Assembly (NCBI RefSeq): GCF_000234665.1
Contig: NC_018335.1
Location: forward strand, 1,226,954 to 1,290,953
Direction of reading: 5' to 3'
Length of the DNA: 64,000 nt
From: Leishmania mexicana MHOM/GT/2001/U1103
Taxonomy: Eukaryota; Euglenozoa; Kinetoplastea; Trypanosomatida; Trypanosomatidae
Shown here: positions 28,746-40,266 of the stretch, piece after piece
Layout: every line of letters begins with the position of its first letter
Numbering within the stretch: position 1 is the stretch's first letter
Translations under genes and position numbers: made by a program
The notes under the pieces: generated by a model
What the model was told of the DNA's origin: nothing
Seen by the model: only the letters and a program-made list of their open reading frames with translations
The model's database searches: none

Positions 28746-30693
28746 GCCACGATGCCGGCCGACAAGAGAGCACATAGAGCTGCCGCGGCTCTGCAGGCGT
28801 TCATGCCCTTTTCATTCGTTGGGCGGGCAAACACCAGCCTTTCCAATCTGCGAACAAGCACGTGTCGGCGCACGTGTGCGTGCTTGCGCGTCGGCGTGTC
28901 TCGCTGTGTCTTTGATGTGCGTGTGATGCGCACAGTGACCCAGCGGCGATGATGTACAGCTTTCCCAGCGACGCAGACCTCCACTTCTTTCCGTCTATCA
29001 GTGACTTCTCTGTCCCAAGTCATGTGTTGTCTCCGAGTACGTCCGTGCTTGGTGACGTTTTTGTTTTCCCTCCTTGCCGTTTCCGTTATGGCGCTCCTGT
29101 TGCGTCGCTGCCTCGCTCGCTGACGGCCCTCCTCAGGGCCTGCTCTTACCTGTTTCTTTTCGGTGTCATTCTCCCTCTTTCGCGTCCGCGGCGGCACCAC
29201 TGAAGCGCACATCATGCGGGGCAAAACTGGAGGATACAGCGGAAAGGCAGAGCAACTTCGGAACCTACTCCCCCGACCAGGCAGACTGAAGGGCGCCTTC
29301 CCTTTCGAATGCAAGACATCGCGCCTCGAGCATTTCGACCTCAGCAGCAACCACAGAGTATCGGCACGCAGCACCAACCGCAAGGGTCCCAAAAGCTTCG
29401 CGGTCGAACGCTTTTTCTTTTCACACGTGTCTATCCGTTTTACTGTTTCTCCAGTCCCTTCCCTGCAGGGTTTTGCATGCGCAATGGACTTTTTTTTCGC
29501 TTTTCCCACCGCCGCTCTTCTCCTCTTCCCTCACCTCAACCCGGTGACAACATGAGCCGAGCGATATTACCCCCGGTGGAGTGTCGCGCAGCTCCGCCCT
29601 CCACGGCTCTACGTCTCGTGGCGCTGCCACACAATCTTGATCGCTTCGCACTCATCTCACGTCTCTCTCTGTCCCTCTCCGCCGTCCATCTTCTTTTTCT
29701 TTCTGTAATCGCGGTACTGCTCTCGCACGTGACGCTCTGCACTTCCCCACATCCGTCAATTTCGGCGACATCACCGCTGCTGCTGCTGCCGCCGCTGCCA
29801 CTGCGCACACACCTTACATGCGCGCACGCGATGAAGTGGTTCATAAACAGGAAAGCAACAACAACAACAGAGAAAGCAGAGCGAGCGAGCGAAGGAGCAC
29901 GCAAGGCGCGCCCAACACACACGCACACCCGCTACAGCAGAGGTAACTGCGAAGAAGAACAAGAAAAGGAAGAGCTCTGCGTCTTCTCCTTCCCCTCAAA
30001 GAAGGAAGGAGCGACTTGACGCAAACAGCCGCACCCGCTCGTTTACACACACATACACCTGCACGTTTCCGGTGCGCGGGGCCGCACGCGAAGAGTGATA
30101 GACGCATCTATCTCATCAACACTGCGTCTCTTCTCCCCCTCTTCATCCCTCTGCTCATCCTTCGCCACTCTCCGCCTCGCTTTCGCGTCTCTGGTGTACT
30201 TCTGAGTGGGTTTTCGCATAACTCAGCGTCTTCGGAGCGCAATCTGAGCTTGCTACTTCTTTTTTTCGTATTTCTGTTCAGTCCCGCCCCTCCCGCCCCC
30301 TCCCCTGCTGCTCCTGTTTGTCCTTTTTTTCTTTTTACTGTTCGTTGCTGCGTGTGCGTGCGTGCGTGCGTGCGTGTGTGTGCGATCTGCCCGTGTATTG
30401 GGCTCACGTTGTTTCCTTTACGGTAAAGCGTTTGGTGGTGTCTCATTTCTCTCTCCTCTTCTTCTTTTACGGTTTCTTCTCCCTTCTCGTTTTCTTTTTT
30501 TTTCTTGTCCTTTGTGGTCGATCTCTCCTCTCTCGCTCCTCTGTCCCTTCCGTGTCGCTCCTGTCCTGTGCGTCTATCGTGCAGCGCCGTCTCTCCGGGA
30601 GTTTTCGTTTTCTTTCTTTTTCTCTCTCTCTCTCTCTCCACCCTTTTCCGTTGTGGCTTCTGTCCTTTTCTTTCTTTCGCGTGTGTCTCTCTC

Positions 30694-30714
30694 TGTGTGT
30701 GTGTGTGTGTGTGT
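30694..30714. repeat. (GT)n microsatellite
   Basis: An uninterrupted GT tract lies within CT-rich sequence in the first large gene-free stretch. Confidence 0.85.
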
Positions 30715-31138
30715 GATATTTTCTTGCCTCTCCCTCCCACGCAACAACAAACAAAAAAAAACAAAAAAACTTTTCTCCTCTCTCCTCTCTTCTTGTACGT
30801 TGTTGTTCTTCAAAAAAAAGAAAAAAACTTATTATCTTTCTCGCTTCTCTGTTGCTACTTGGATTCCCCCCTCCTCCCACCTCTCCTCTCCTCTCCTCCC
30901 CCAACGTGTGCTCTTTCCTCCCCTTCCCCTCCCCCTTTTTTTTTCGGATCCTCTCTCTTCGCCCCTGCTCAGTGTTCTCTCAACACGATACGTGAGTTCT
31001 TCTGTTCTTTTTTTTACGTTTTTTTTATATTTTACTCGTGCTTTTTTTTCTTGACGGCTCGTGGCTCTTTCAGTTGAGGAGAACGTAACTCGCTGAAGGT
31101 GTGCGTGGTTTGTGTGTGTGTCTCTCTCTGCCCCTGAG

Positions 31139-31160
31139 TGTGTGTGTGTGTGTGTGTGTG
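31139..31160. repeat. (TG)n microsatellite
   Basis: Eleven TG units are embedded in the pyrimidine-rich gene-free stretch. Confidence 0.85.
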
Positions 31161-31535
31161 TCTGAGTCTGTGTGCTTCATCGACATCCTTCTTGCTTCCT
31201 CTCTCCTTTTGTAGCTCTCTCTCTCTCTTCTTTTCTTTTTTCGGCTTTTCTTCTTCTCTGTTGGCGCCTGCTCTCTTTAGTTCCTGTCTTCTCTCTCAGC
31301 CATCTTTGTCGCTTACCGCTGTTGTAGTCGTATACCTTTTCCTCCCCCTCTTCGCTGTTCCCTCCGCCGGTCCACACATCTGGTGTGGTCTGCGTCTCTT
31401 TATGTCTTTGACCGTCACAGGCCCACGCCTCCCCTTCTTGTTGACCAACGACAACAGGAGTTGCCTCGCTTCCTTCTCTATTTATCGGGGCCACCACCGC
31501 TGATAGGATTTCGAATAACACCATCTCTCTCTCTC

Positions 31536-31552
31536 TATATATATATATATAT
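31536..31552. repeat. (TA)n microsatellite
   Basis: A short TA tract follows a CT run, unusual in such GC-rich DNA. Confidence 0.85.
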
Positions 31553-33184
31553 CTGTATTCTGCCTTTCTTTACGTCTTTGGTTTCACCTTCGTTTTTTTT
31601 TTCCTCCCTAACACACCCGGCCCCGTCTCCTTGTGCGTCTCTGCATCTGTTTCGACGTCTTCCTCGCTGCTCGCTGCTCTCGCTGCCACTGCCCCCCTCC
31701 CTGCCAGCTCATCTGCTCACAGAAGACCGAAGAAGCGCAGCACAGGTTTTCTTTTTCCGCATTTTCGACCTCTACGCCGAAGAAGTGTGTCGTGCGAGGA
31801 CTGAGTACGCACACACGCGCAGTAAAGAGAGAGTGTGTCAAGGAAGGCAGACACCAAACCACACGTGCGCGTGAGAGTACTTATTCGCGTAAACCTCTCA
31901 CTCGCAGTTGCGTCGCTGCGTACCCGGAAGTGGCTTGCCACCTCTCACAGCCTTTTTTTCCCGTCCTTGTCGTTGCTGCCGCTGCCTTTCCTGCGCGGTT
32001 TCTGCGAGGAGAACCGCCAAACAAAGCGGAAACAAACGACAGCAGAGCACGGCGGCAAGGAGAGCGAAACATAAAGCGAGGAAAGCAGAAATACGAAGGA
32101 AGACGTGACGGAAGAGAGAGACGTGTGGTTGGCGCTGACGTTTTACTTCTCTTTCGGGAGGCGCTTCTTCGACACGCAGGGAACAAATCGATTGCTACGG
32201 CAGAGCGTCCGGGTCGACAACTGGAGAAGCCTAGCACGTACGACACGCTGCCTGTACCGGATAAAGGAGAAGCTCCCCAAAAGACGTCTAGAAGACAGAT
32301 CAGATAGGGCGCAGGTAGACGAGGGTCGTTGCCAGCAGGAAACCAAGGAAAAGAAAGCTGTGCGTCAAGGCGCCAGGCAGGGTAAAGGAGAAAGAAAGGG
32401 TACAGCCCACACAGTGCAGTGCACGCGCATACAGGCAAGCTTGATTTGTGGTAGTGATAGACGAGGGTCTCACCGGAGTAAAAGACACACACACACACAA
32501 ATAGCTCAGGGCAACGAGTTCTTGTTCCCAGTGGTTCTCTACCTTCCTCGTGTTTTCTTTTCTCTCCTGTTGCCGAGCCCTGTCGTACGTGTGACGCCTG
32601 TCTCTCTCTTTTCTTCCCTCCAGTGCCCTCCTCTGCTCGCACTCTCTCTAGAGCGTTTCTTCGCTGGAGCGCCTTTCTTGTGAGGTACACGGCCCCGCAC
32701 TGTGTGTGTGCACGTTCTCCTTTTCTGTGTAGTTTTTCATCGTTAAGCGCCAGCCGATTTTACGAAGACGCCAAGAGGCATATTGGTGTACGTAGGGCTC
32801 GCACAAGACACTTCCCTCCATTCACGCGCGTGGAGTGGTGAGTGAAGAGGAACGAAAAACAACAACACAAAGGGAGAGGCGGGCAAGAGTGGTGCAGGGT
32901 GGAAGCGACACAGCAGTCGCGCGCGGGGTTGCAGAAGGGTAATCGGTCCTTGCTACTTTTTTTTTCGCCCTGCGGCCGTCATCCGCCCCTCTCTATTTCT
33001 CTCTCGCTGCAACTTCAACGGTTGTGAGCTCGCATTTACCTGTGGATCTTCCCCAAGGGAAGAAGAGAAGGGTAAAGACGCCGAGGGCGACACCCGAAGG
33101 GATCAGCTGGTGAAAGAGAGGTCGGTACGAGCAGGGAAGCCAGACGATCAACTCCACAGTCAATACAGCGCAGGCACTCTCTGC

Positions 33185-33187
<3 letters not shown>

Positions 33188-33216
<29 letters not shown>
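33188..33216. repeat. (CA)n microsatellite
   Basis: About fourteen CA units lie in the mixed-composition middle of the first large gene-free stretch. Confidence 0.88.
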
Positions 33217-33219
<3 letters not shown>

Positions 33220-36200
33220 TCCACGCACACATCGGCACAGGGGGGGGGATCCCCTAGCGATAAAAAAGCGAAAAAGGTCATCAGGAAGGCGCAAAAAAAA
33301 AATACGTACAAAAACGCGCGGTGACTCGAGTACGCCAAGCCAAAATCCGTCCTCCTTTTCTTGACTTTTCCTCTTTTTTTTTGGCTCTTGCCGTGCTGCG
33401 ACGTGTGCGTGTTGCTTGAAGCGCATCCCAGGAACGAGAGGAAAAAGGTGTGTGCGTGCGCTCTTGTGTTTCTGTTGTTGGTTGGCTGCTGTGTTCGCGC
33501 GAAAGCAAGGGAGAGAGGCTCTGGCTGTGGGAGTGATACCCGATAAAGCTGACGAACTTCGAAGTTGAAGAGGGCCGCCGCGACGACATCCAAGAAGTGC
33601 AAAGGGGGCTCAAGCATTGAAGAGAGATCAGCAACGAGAACAAGAAGAGAAGCAGTAGACACGGCAAATAAACGCACGCACGCACGCACGCACCAACTAG
33701 AAGACGCGGTGGTGGTAAAAGTACTGTGAAGTTCTTTGTATGTGTCGGCGCTCTTCTCTTTCTTTTCCTCTCCTTTTGACGATACTTCGGTAAGAAGAAA
33801 ACCGAAGGCAAACCAAGTGCACGTGTACCCATAAACAGGCACACAGACCCACAGACGGCGCGTGAGGCACCGATACGGCGTGTCGTGCTTGTATCGTGTC
33901 CACGAGTGGTTGTGTGTTTTGTGCACCCGCGACGCTTTCTTCCGTTCTCTTTTGATTCGTTTCCATTTTCGACCTGCTTTGTGTCTTCGCAATCGAACCC
34001 CCCCTCCTCCCCCTCCCCCCTCACTCTTTCCATTCACGCATCCACACCGACACACACCTCTCTCCCTTTCCTTCTGTTTTTTGTTTTTGTTTGGTTGTTG
34101 GCTCATTTTCTTTTGTTTTCGTTCTTACGTCCTTCGCAGGCAGGGCACTCTCTTCCGGGTCCTTTCCCCACTTTCTTCTCTCTTACGTCCTTTTTTTTCT
34201 TTTCCTGTTTTCTTGTCGACCCTCATCACCTTTCGTAACTGGCGACGACTGCCTCTGACAGCTTAGGGTCAGCGCTCTCAGCACTACTATTACGACGGCT
34301 GCCGTTTGTATCACTAGCAGAATAACGCACCCAGCGCCATACACGCATACACAAGCAAACAACAACAAAAAAAATTATTTCTCTGTTCTTTTTTTATATT
34401 TATTTCGTCGTGCCACATCATCAATAAAACATCCATCATACAGCATCACAGACCCGACGCTCCAACGAGGTACGACGGCGACGACTATTATTGCCTCCTT
34501 CGCCTTTTCGCTTTGTTGTTGTTTATACCTCCTCTCTTCTCCTTCTCTGTTGTTGTTGTTTGCCATCACTGCCCCACCACCACGCTGTTTTATATCTTTC
34601 TTCCTCTTCTTGTTCTACCTTTCTGATCAACCGAGCTTTTCATCCTCCCTTCTCTTCTTTGTGTTGTGTGTTGAGCCGTTTTTCTCACTGAGCTGTACTG
34701 CACACCCACGACCTTCCGTGTCTTTTACGTTATTTGTATTGTCCATTTCTCGCCGTCCTCTCTTTTGGTCCGCGAGTCGTTGAGCGCGTGTCTGTGTTTG
34801 TGTGTGTGTGTGCGTGTGCCTGTGCCTGTGCATCCCCATCCACTCCCTCCCGCTCTCAACAGGGCGTTACGTGCAGTTCTGTGTCTCTCTGTGTGTTTCT
34901 GTCACACACTCCCCCTCCCTCCCTCCCCCTCCCTCTCGCACCTAAAACTCTTCTTCTTTCCGTGCCTCAGTCGACGCGGCCTCTCTTCTCTCCACTGCCT
35001 TCTTTGTTTTTCTTTTCGAATCACAGCTAGCGGCGCGCCGATACATTCTTGAGGGCCATCGAGCGAGTGAATAGCAGGAAGCGAAACGAACGACAACACA
35101 TACGTGCACACGCTCATCACAAGGACAAGGAGGTGTTTCGCACCGAAAACGAAAAGAGGCGGAAAAGATTACCTCGAAGCGTGTGCTCTTTTTTTCTTTC
35201 GTTTTCTCCATTTGTTTTACTGCTTGCCTTTCTCTTCTGCAGGTTAATCCGGTGTGGACCGCTGCGAGTGCATCGGCGCCTCCTTGTTGCGCGCGCGTGT
35301 GTCTGTGTGTCTGCCTGGTTGCCTGCACCTTTGCACAGCGTTGCTCTTCTCGCTTCTCTTGACTTTGAGCCACTTTCCTTTGATTTTTTTCCTTTTCCAG
35401 GGCACTTTCTCACGTTGTGACTCTGTGCGCGCGTGCGCGTGTGCGTGTGTACGGTGAGTGCCTCGGTATCTGAGAGTGACGGTATCGTGGTTTTGTTTCG
35501 CGCCTGGGCGACGCGGATTGCGGCCAGCCCGTCTGTACCGCTCACAGGGTGGGGGGGGAGGGCCCAAACAAGAAACGCACCCTTTCTAGGGCGCTACGTC
35601 AGCATCCATCGCCAGCACGTCAATCAGCCGCTAGGAGACAAATCGAGAAAGAGGCTGCACCACCACCCGCCCCCTCTTTCTCCTCCTCCTGCACTGGACG
35701 GACCACGTTTCCTTTTTCTCTCCCTATATGTATCTAATTTTATTTCTCTTTCTTTACGCTGTTCCGTTGCTGGTCGTTTCTCCTCTCTCCATCCCGAGCA
35801 GCTGGCCATCCCGACAGAGAGGCCTGCTCGTTTGTCACGTGTTCGTCTTTGGTCCTCTTTCCCCCTTGTGTTAGCTTGGCGTATCTCGTGGTTTGATCTG
35901 TACTTCGCTTTTCACGCTTTACATTTGTTCGGCTTGACTGCACACAGTACCGGTGGAGGTGGTGGTGGGGGCTTGTCCGCGTCTTCTCTTTCTTTCTTTT
36001 TATCTGTCCGCCTTCTTGTTGGTTATTGTTGTTGTTCTGTTGCGTCGGAAGCGTCCGTATTGTGGTGCGTCCGAGATTGGCGAGAGCGCGGTTACTCTTC
36101 GTTGTCCGCTCCCTTTTTTTCTTTTTTTTTCGTGTGTCATTCTGTGTCTGTGCTTGTCTGCTTGGCTGTCATCTCGCCGCCTCCCTTCCTCTGCATCCCT

Positions 36201-36253
36201 CTGCGTGTGCGTGTGTGTGTCGTGTTTCCGCGCACTCGACAAGCTCCGTAGCG

Positions 36254-36292
36254 TCCCTTTTCTTCTGCTGCCATTTGTGTGCCGCTGCGAAG
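36254..36292 (+). promoter_or_regulatory. Possible trans-splice acceptor for the 626-residue orphan
   Basis: The tract TCCCTTTTCTTCTGCTGCC is followed by the first AG at 36291-36292, with another at 36297-36298. It would give a leader of about 225 bases. If used, most of the upstream 7.8 kb would not be 5' UTR of this gene. Confidence 0.3.
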
Positions 36293-36519
36293 GTATAGCT
36301 CACTGTCAACAGAGAACACAAACTGCGCCGCGTATTCAGCGATACACGCGACAAGCTAACCGCAAACAGGAGATTTCGCGGGCGCACACAGGAACCGAGA
36401 GGACGGCTGCTCAGAGGGAGAAGGGAACGCAAGCGCCGCACAGCACAACACCGCTCAAAAGGTGACGGCATCAGGGGATAGCCCTCCTTGTTTTTTGGTC
36501 ACTACCAGCTTTGAGAACC

Positions 36520-38400
36520 ATGTTGGTGGAATCAGCAATGGAGTCCGCACCCTGTGGCGACCGGCACTTCAGCTCCACAGACACGCCGACGGTGACGTGC
36601 ACGCGTCCATCTCACGCGACTTCTACCATCTCCATGGAGAAGTTGTGGCGCCTGACGGATCCACACGCCGCGCCGCCCGCCGCAGTTGCCGTCGCAGATG
36701 GCCATGCGTCGAAGGCATTGAATGTGTCCGCGGAGGAGGTGCGCCGCGGTCTGCCACGCAGACTCTCTGTTCTTAGCCTCGACACCGCTGCCGAGTCGTT
36801 GGATGACTGCAGTGATCATGCAGAGCTACACAAAGGCGCCACGGCAGCCTCTGCGGAAGAGGAGGAAGCGGAGGACGTGTGCATCCCGTACGACTACGAA
36901 TCGGAGATGGAGGAGTGCAGTCAGTATACCTTTAGCAACGCACCATACAGCCCGTCCACGACGGCGGCGCTGGCGGCCGCGACGTCACCGCCGATAGACG
37001 CGACGACATCTTCTTGGAGACGGCCGGATACACCGCGGATCCCTTCCATGCTGTCTCTGCCCAGCAGTGCTGTCCGGAGTCCGGAGCAGGAGCCGCTGAG
37101 TCCACAGTGGTGCGAGCGCCAGCGCCGCGATAACGCCTCGCACCACGCTGGCGAGCACTATGCCTGGCAGCAGGGGATGAGGCATACAACCGCCTCGGCA
37201 CCCTCGCATATGCGCTACGGTCTTCGTTCTCTCGTGCGAGAGGCGTGTTGCCGCGAAATTCAAGCTCTGCGCTCGAGGCCCGCCGTCACGTTTGTGGAGA
37301 TGGCTGCGCCTCAGTCGACGAGCCGTACTCGCTCCTCGATGCGTGCGTCGTGCATGCTGGCCTCGGCCACATCGACGGCGCAGCGTAAGGCCCGCTACAT
37401 CCAGATCGTCAAGGAGCATTGGAAGACGCTGGAGGAACGGCTCGAGGAGCTGTTGGCGGAGACAGAGAAGGAGAGCGCGGTGGCTAGCGAGTCGCACTTG
37501 CGCTCTGTGGGCTACGCCCTCAATGCCCTATCCCTCTTCAGCAATGACCCGCAGCTCATCATCCGTGAGTTAAACATGGGGCATGTCGAGGAGCAGCGCC
37601 GCCAGCGGCACGATCGCGAAGCGCAGTTACTCATGACACTCGAGTCGCAGGGGCGGCTCTTCTTGTTGCCCACCCTATACGCGGAGGAGGTCGAGGAGCC
37701 GGTGCCGGTTCTGCACATCGAGTCCGTGTTGACCCCGAGCGAGAAGATTGCTGAGTACACGCACCCGTGGCAGCTGCTGACGCCCGATGCGTCTCTCTAC
37801 TCGCCGTCACCAAGCCCCACGCCGGACGAGTCCATCGGTGCCATCTCCCCGTGCTCGTCGGGCTGCATCTCTGCTACATGCTCCCCCATGCTTGCCTCAC
37901 AGCCCCCCTCAGTTGCGTCCACTCGGCTAAAATTCAGCCGCCGCGACGTCTGGAAGGACATGCAGCCGCCGCGGCTGCCTCTTCTGGACCTTTTCCTGAC
38001 GGCTCCGGCTGTGGTGCCGTCCACCGTCGTGGCAAACAGCGAAGTCGGCGTGCCGTACGTCATGCCGGTGGACCCCACCTATGCGCAGCACGAGCTGAAC
38101 CGTCAGGAGGCCCTCACTCATGTCACCATGGCCGACCCTCTGTCCTCCCCGCAGCTTTCCGGTGCCATAGTGCGAGGCGGCAGCGCACCTGCTCGCTCCT
38201 CGGATGACCACCGGCATCCGATGCTGCTCGACGGTACGGAAGACATCTGGGGCGCGTACCTGGAGAGGGACGTGTTCGACTTCGCGGAAACGATCAAGAT
38301 GGGCGATGCAGAGGTGCTCTTGTTCAGCTTCGAAATGAACGAGGCGGTCACTGCAGCGGGGCCTGCGGCAGCGACGCGAGCGACTCTGACGGATGGCTGA
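36520..38400 (+). CDS. Orphan protein between two gene-free stretches
   Basis: Encodes about 626 residues from the ATG at 36520; a TTG three codons upstream is not considered a start. The sequence is S/T/P/A-rich and probably largely disordered. It contains an acidic segment (CIPYDYESEMEEC near 127), a helical segment at ~289-384 (YIQIVKEHWKTLEERLEELL), a motif-like SPSPSPTPDES near 430, and a more ordered C-terminus with LDGTEDIWGAYLERDVFDFA. No RNA-binding, zinc-finger or kinase motif was seen, and I do not recognise the family. GC-rich third positions and the lack of low-complexity pyrimidine translation support it as a real gene. Its isolation between 7.8 and 9.4 kb of non-coding DNA is unusual for this genome type. 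Confidence 0.85.
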   Translation: MLVESAMESAPCGDRHFSSTDTPTVTCTRPSHATSTISMEKLWRLTDPHAAPPAAVAVADGHASKALNVSAEEVRRGLPRRLSVLSLDTAAESLDDCSDHAELHKGATAASAEEEEAEDVCIPYDYESEMEECSQYTFSNAPYSPSTTAALAAATSPPIDATTSSWRRPDTPRIPSMLSLPSSAVRSPEQEPLSPQWCERQRRDNASHHAGEHYAWQQGMRHTTASAPSHMRYGLRSLVREACCREIQALRSRPAVTFVEMAAPQSTSRTRSSMRASCMLASATSTAQRKARYIQIVKEHWKTLEERLEELLAETEKESAVASESHLRSVGYALNALSLFSNDPQLIIRELNMGHVEEQRRQRHDREAQLLMTLESQGRLFLLPTLYAEEVEEPVPVLHIESVLTPSEKIAEYTHPWQLLTPDASLYSPSPSPTPDESIGAISPCSSGCISATCSPMLASQPPSVASTRLKFSRRDVWKDMQPPRLPLLDLFLTAPAVVPSTVVANSEVGVPYVMPVDPTYAQHELNRQEALTHVTMADPLSSPQLSGAIVRGGSAPARSSDDHRHPMLLDGTEDIWGAYLERDVFDFAETIKMGDAEVLLFSFEMNEAVTAAGPAAATRATLTDG

Positions 38401-40166
38401 CGCAAGGAAACGACAGAGAACCTTGTAACTCGAAGAGGAGCAAAGGAGGCTCCCAGAGTTCAGGGGCCGCCGGGTAGGCGAAGAATGGCGAAGATTGTAA
38501 GAGGAAAGTGGCGTCTCAGCTCAGAGGCGCAGAGACGACGTACTGCCTTGTGTGTGTGTGTGCTTGGAGGTTCTCTTTCTGTGTTTCCGAATGCATGGCC
38601 AACACGTCTTGGCTCTTTCTTCCATCCGTGCGACTGTCTCGCCAACTCACACCTCAGTCTCTGCATCTTTCTCCGTCATGGTGATGTTGTTTCGACTTCT
38701 TTGGTTTTTGTTCAGCAGCTGCCATGACGAATGCAAACGTTCTGCCTCTCTTCTGTTTTTTTTTTTCGTTCTCTTCTCTCCTTTCGTTGCTGTTGTGTCT
38801 TGTCTCTCTCTCTCTGGCTAGGTTCTGCTGGCTACGATGGCAGCAATGCGTAGGGAGGCCCGGGGTGGCGCTCTGCTCACAGCCTTTTGCAGATTTCCTC
38901 TTTCTCTCACCCGCTCCCTCCCTCCCACTCACCGACGCACGTATATGACGGCACCCACAAACACCTTCAGGCATGCATGGGTCGTCACGATGCTCCGCCC
39001 TCTCCCACTTCCCTCGTTTTGTTTCCCGCTTGTGACATGATGATGACTCTCAAACATCCAGCTTTGATTTTTTTCTCTTTTTTGCCTGAGAGGGCGGCGG
39101 CTTTGTGGGCCTGTATGCATGTATGTGTGTGTGTGTGTGTGTGGTCTATGTCTGTTGGTAGCGGCGCATCTCATGCTGCTTTCCCTCCCCCTTTTCCCCC
39201 TTTCTCTGGCCTGTACTTTTTTTTGTTTGGTGTGTGTGCGGGTGTGCGTGTCTATTGACTTGGGGGTTTCTTTTTTTTGTTTTGTTTCGTTTGTACGACT
39301 TTTTTCTTGTTTATTTTTGGGTTTTTGTTTTGCCCTCTTCCTCGTCTTGGTCCTCTCCCTTTCCATGACAGCGGCGTTTTCCTTCGTTTTTATTGAATTA
39401 TTTAGTCTCTCCCCTCCTTTCCCCCCTTTATCTTGTTGTTGTTTCTCTTCCGCGTGTATGCGCGCACACACGTGTACGCGCGCGTGCGCTTCTCTCTCTT
39501 TTGTGTGTATGTTATGTTGTTTTTATATGCACTGCTTTACATGGGGTGCTTGTTGCTCTTTTTTCTTTTTTCAAATCGCCGTGTTGCCGTTGATACTGAT
39601 TGTTGCCTGTTGATCTTCTTGGTCTGCCGTTTGGTGAAGAGCCTGTCAGTTTTTCTTTTTTTTATTGTCTCTCTGTGTGTGTGTGTCTGTCCGTCTTGTC
39701 GGTGGTTTTGTGGCGCAACGACGTGGGTGTGAGCGCCATCGGCTTCTCATCCTTTTCCCTCTATTATTCTCTCGCACCCATATGCACTCTCTGCAGAGGA
39801 AATCTTCTCGTGATTCTGTGCAATGCTGCTCAGCGTTGCTTGCTCAATGATGAGCTCGAGAATAGGTACGCTTGCAGCTGCCGTGCCGTCCGCACGAGCC
39901 TTGCGCAGGGCGAGGAAAAGGAGGAGGTAGTGTATAATGCGGTAGAGGGAGAACGACCATGGGAAGAGCATGCAGTGAACTCGATGGGCTCGCGCCTTCT
40001 CTTCGTGCTCTCTCACGTGTGCCAATGCCGTTTGTTTGGCCGTGCATGTATTATTATTATTGTTGTTGTGGTGAGGGTGTGCGTGCAGCATTTCTCTCTT
40101 CATGTCTTTTTTTTTCTGGTTTCGTCCTCTAGCAGACGCTCGCTCCTTCCTTTTTCTGCGCGTGCG

Positions 40167-40266
40167 NNNNNNNNNNNNNNNNNNNNNNNNNNNNNNNNNN
40201 NNNNNNNNNNNNNNNNNNNNNNNNNNNNNNNNNNNNNNNNNNNNNNNNNNNNNNNNNNNNNNNNNN
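40167..40266. other. Assembly gap of 100 N
   Basis: Exactly 100 N, a conventional size for a gap of unknown length. The ten bases on the left (40157-40166) and the ten on the right (40267-40276) are the same, TGCGCGTGCG. Confidence 0.98.

Larger units (their letters stand above)
28746..36519. other. 7.8 kb gene-free stretch downstream of IFT22
   Basis: No gene could be supported on either strand. From ~28970 to ~31700 the + strand is extremely pyrimidine-rich with many T and CT runs and several TG or TA microsatellites. From ~31740 to ~33800 it is mixed, with purine-rich patches, and from ~33900 to ~36300 it is pyrimidine-rich again. The longest open frames (about 190-356 codons) translate into S/F/L/C- or R/K/H-rich low-complexity peptides. 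It probably comprises the IFT22 3' UTR and the 5' UTR of the 626-residue orphan, possibly with non-coding transcripts between. Neither promoter nor strand switch is indicated, because both flanking genes read +. Confidence 0.55.

Noticed and set aside
31881..32690. Overlapping ORFs on both strands (269 codons minus, 192 codons plus)
   Set aside because: Neither frame shows domain-like sequence or consistent codon bias; both are disrupted by low-complexity stretches.
33036..34106. 356-codon minus-strand ORF
   Set aside because: The peptide is R/K/H/T/C-rich low complexity produced by CA repeats and pyrimidine tracts on the other strand; no domain is recognisable and all real genes run on the plus strand.
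34261..34270. Telomere-like TTAGGG
   Set aside because: A single hexamer without tandem copies; not an interstitial telomeric array.
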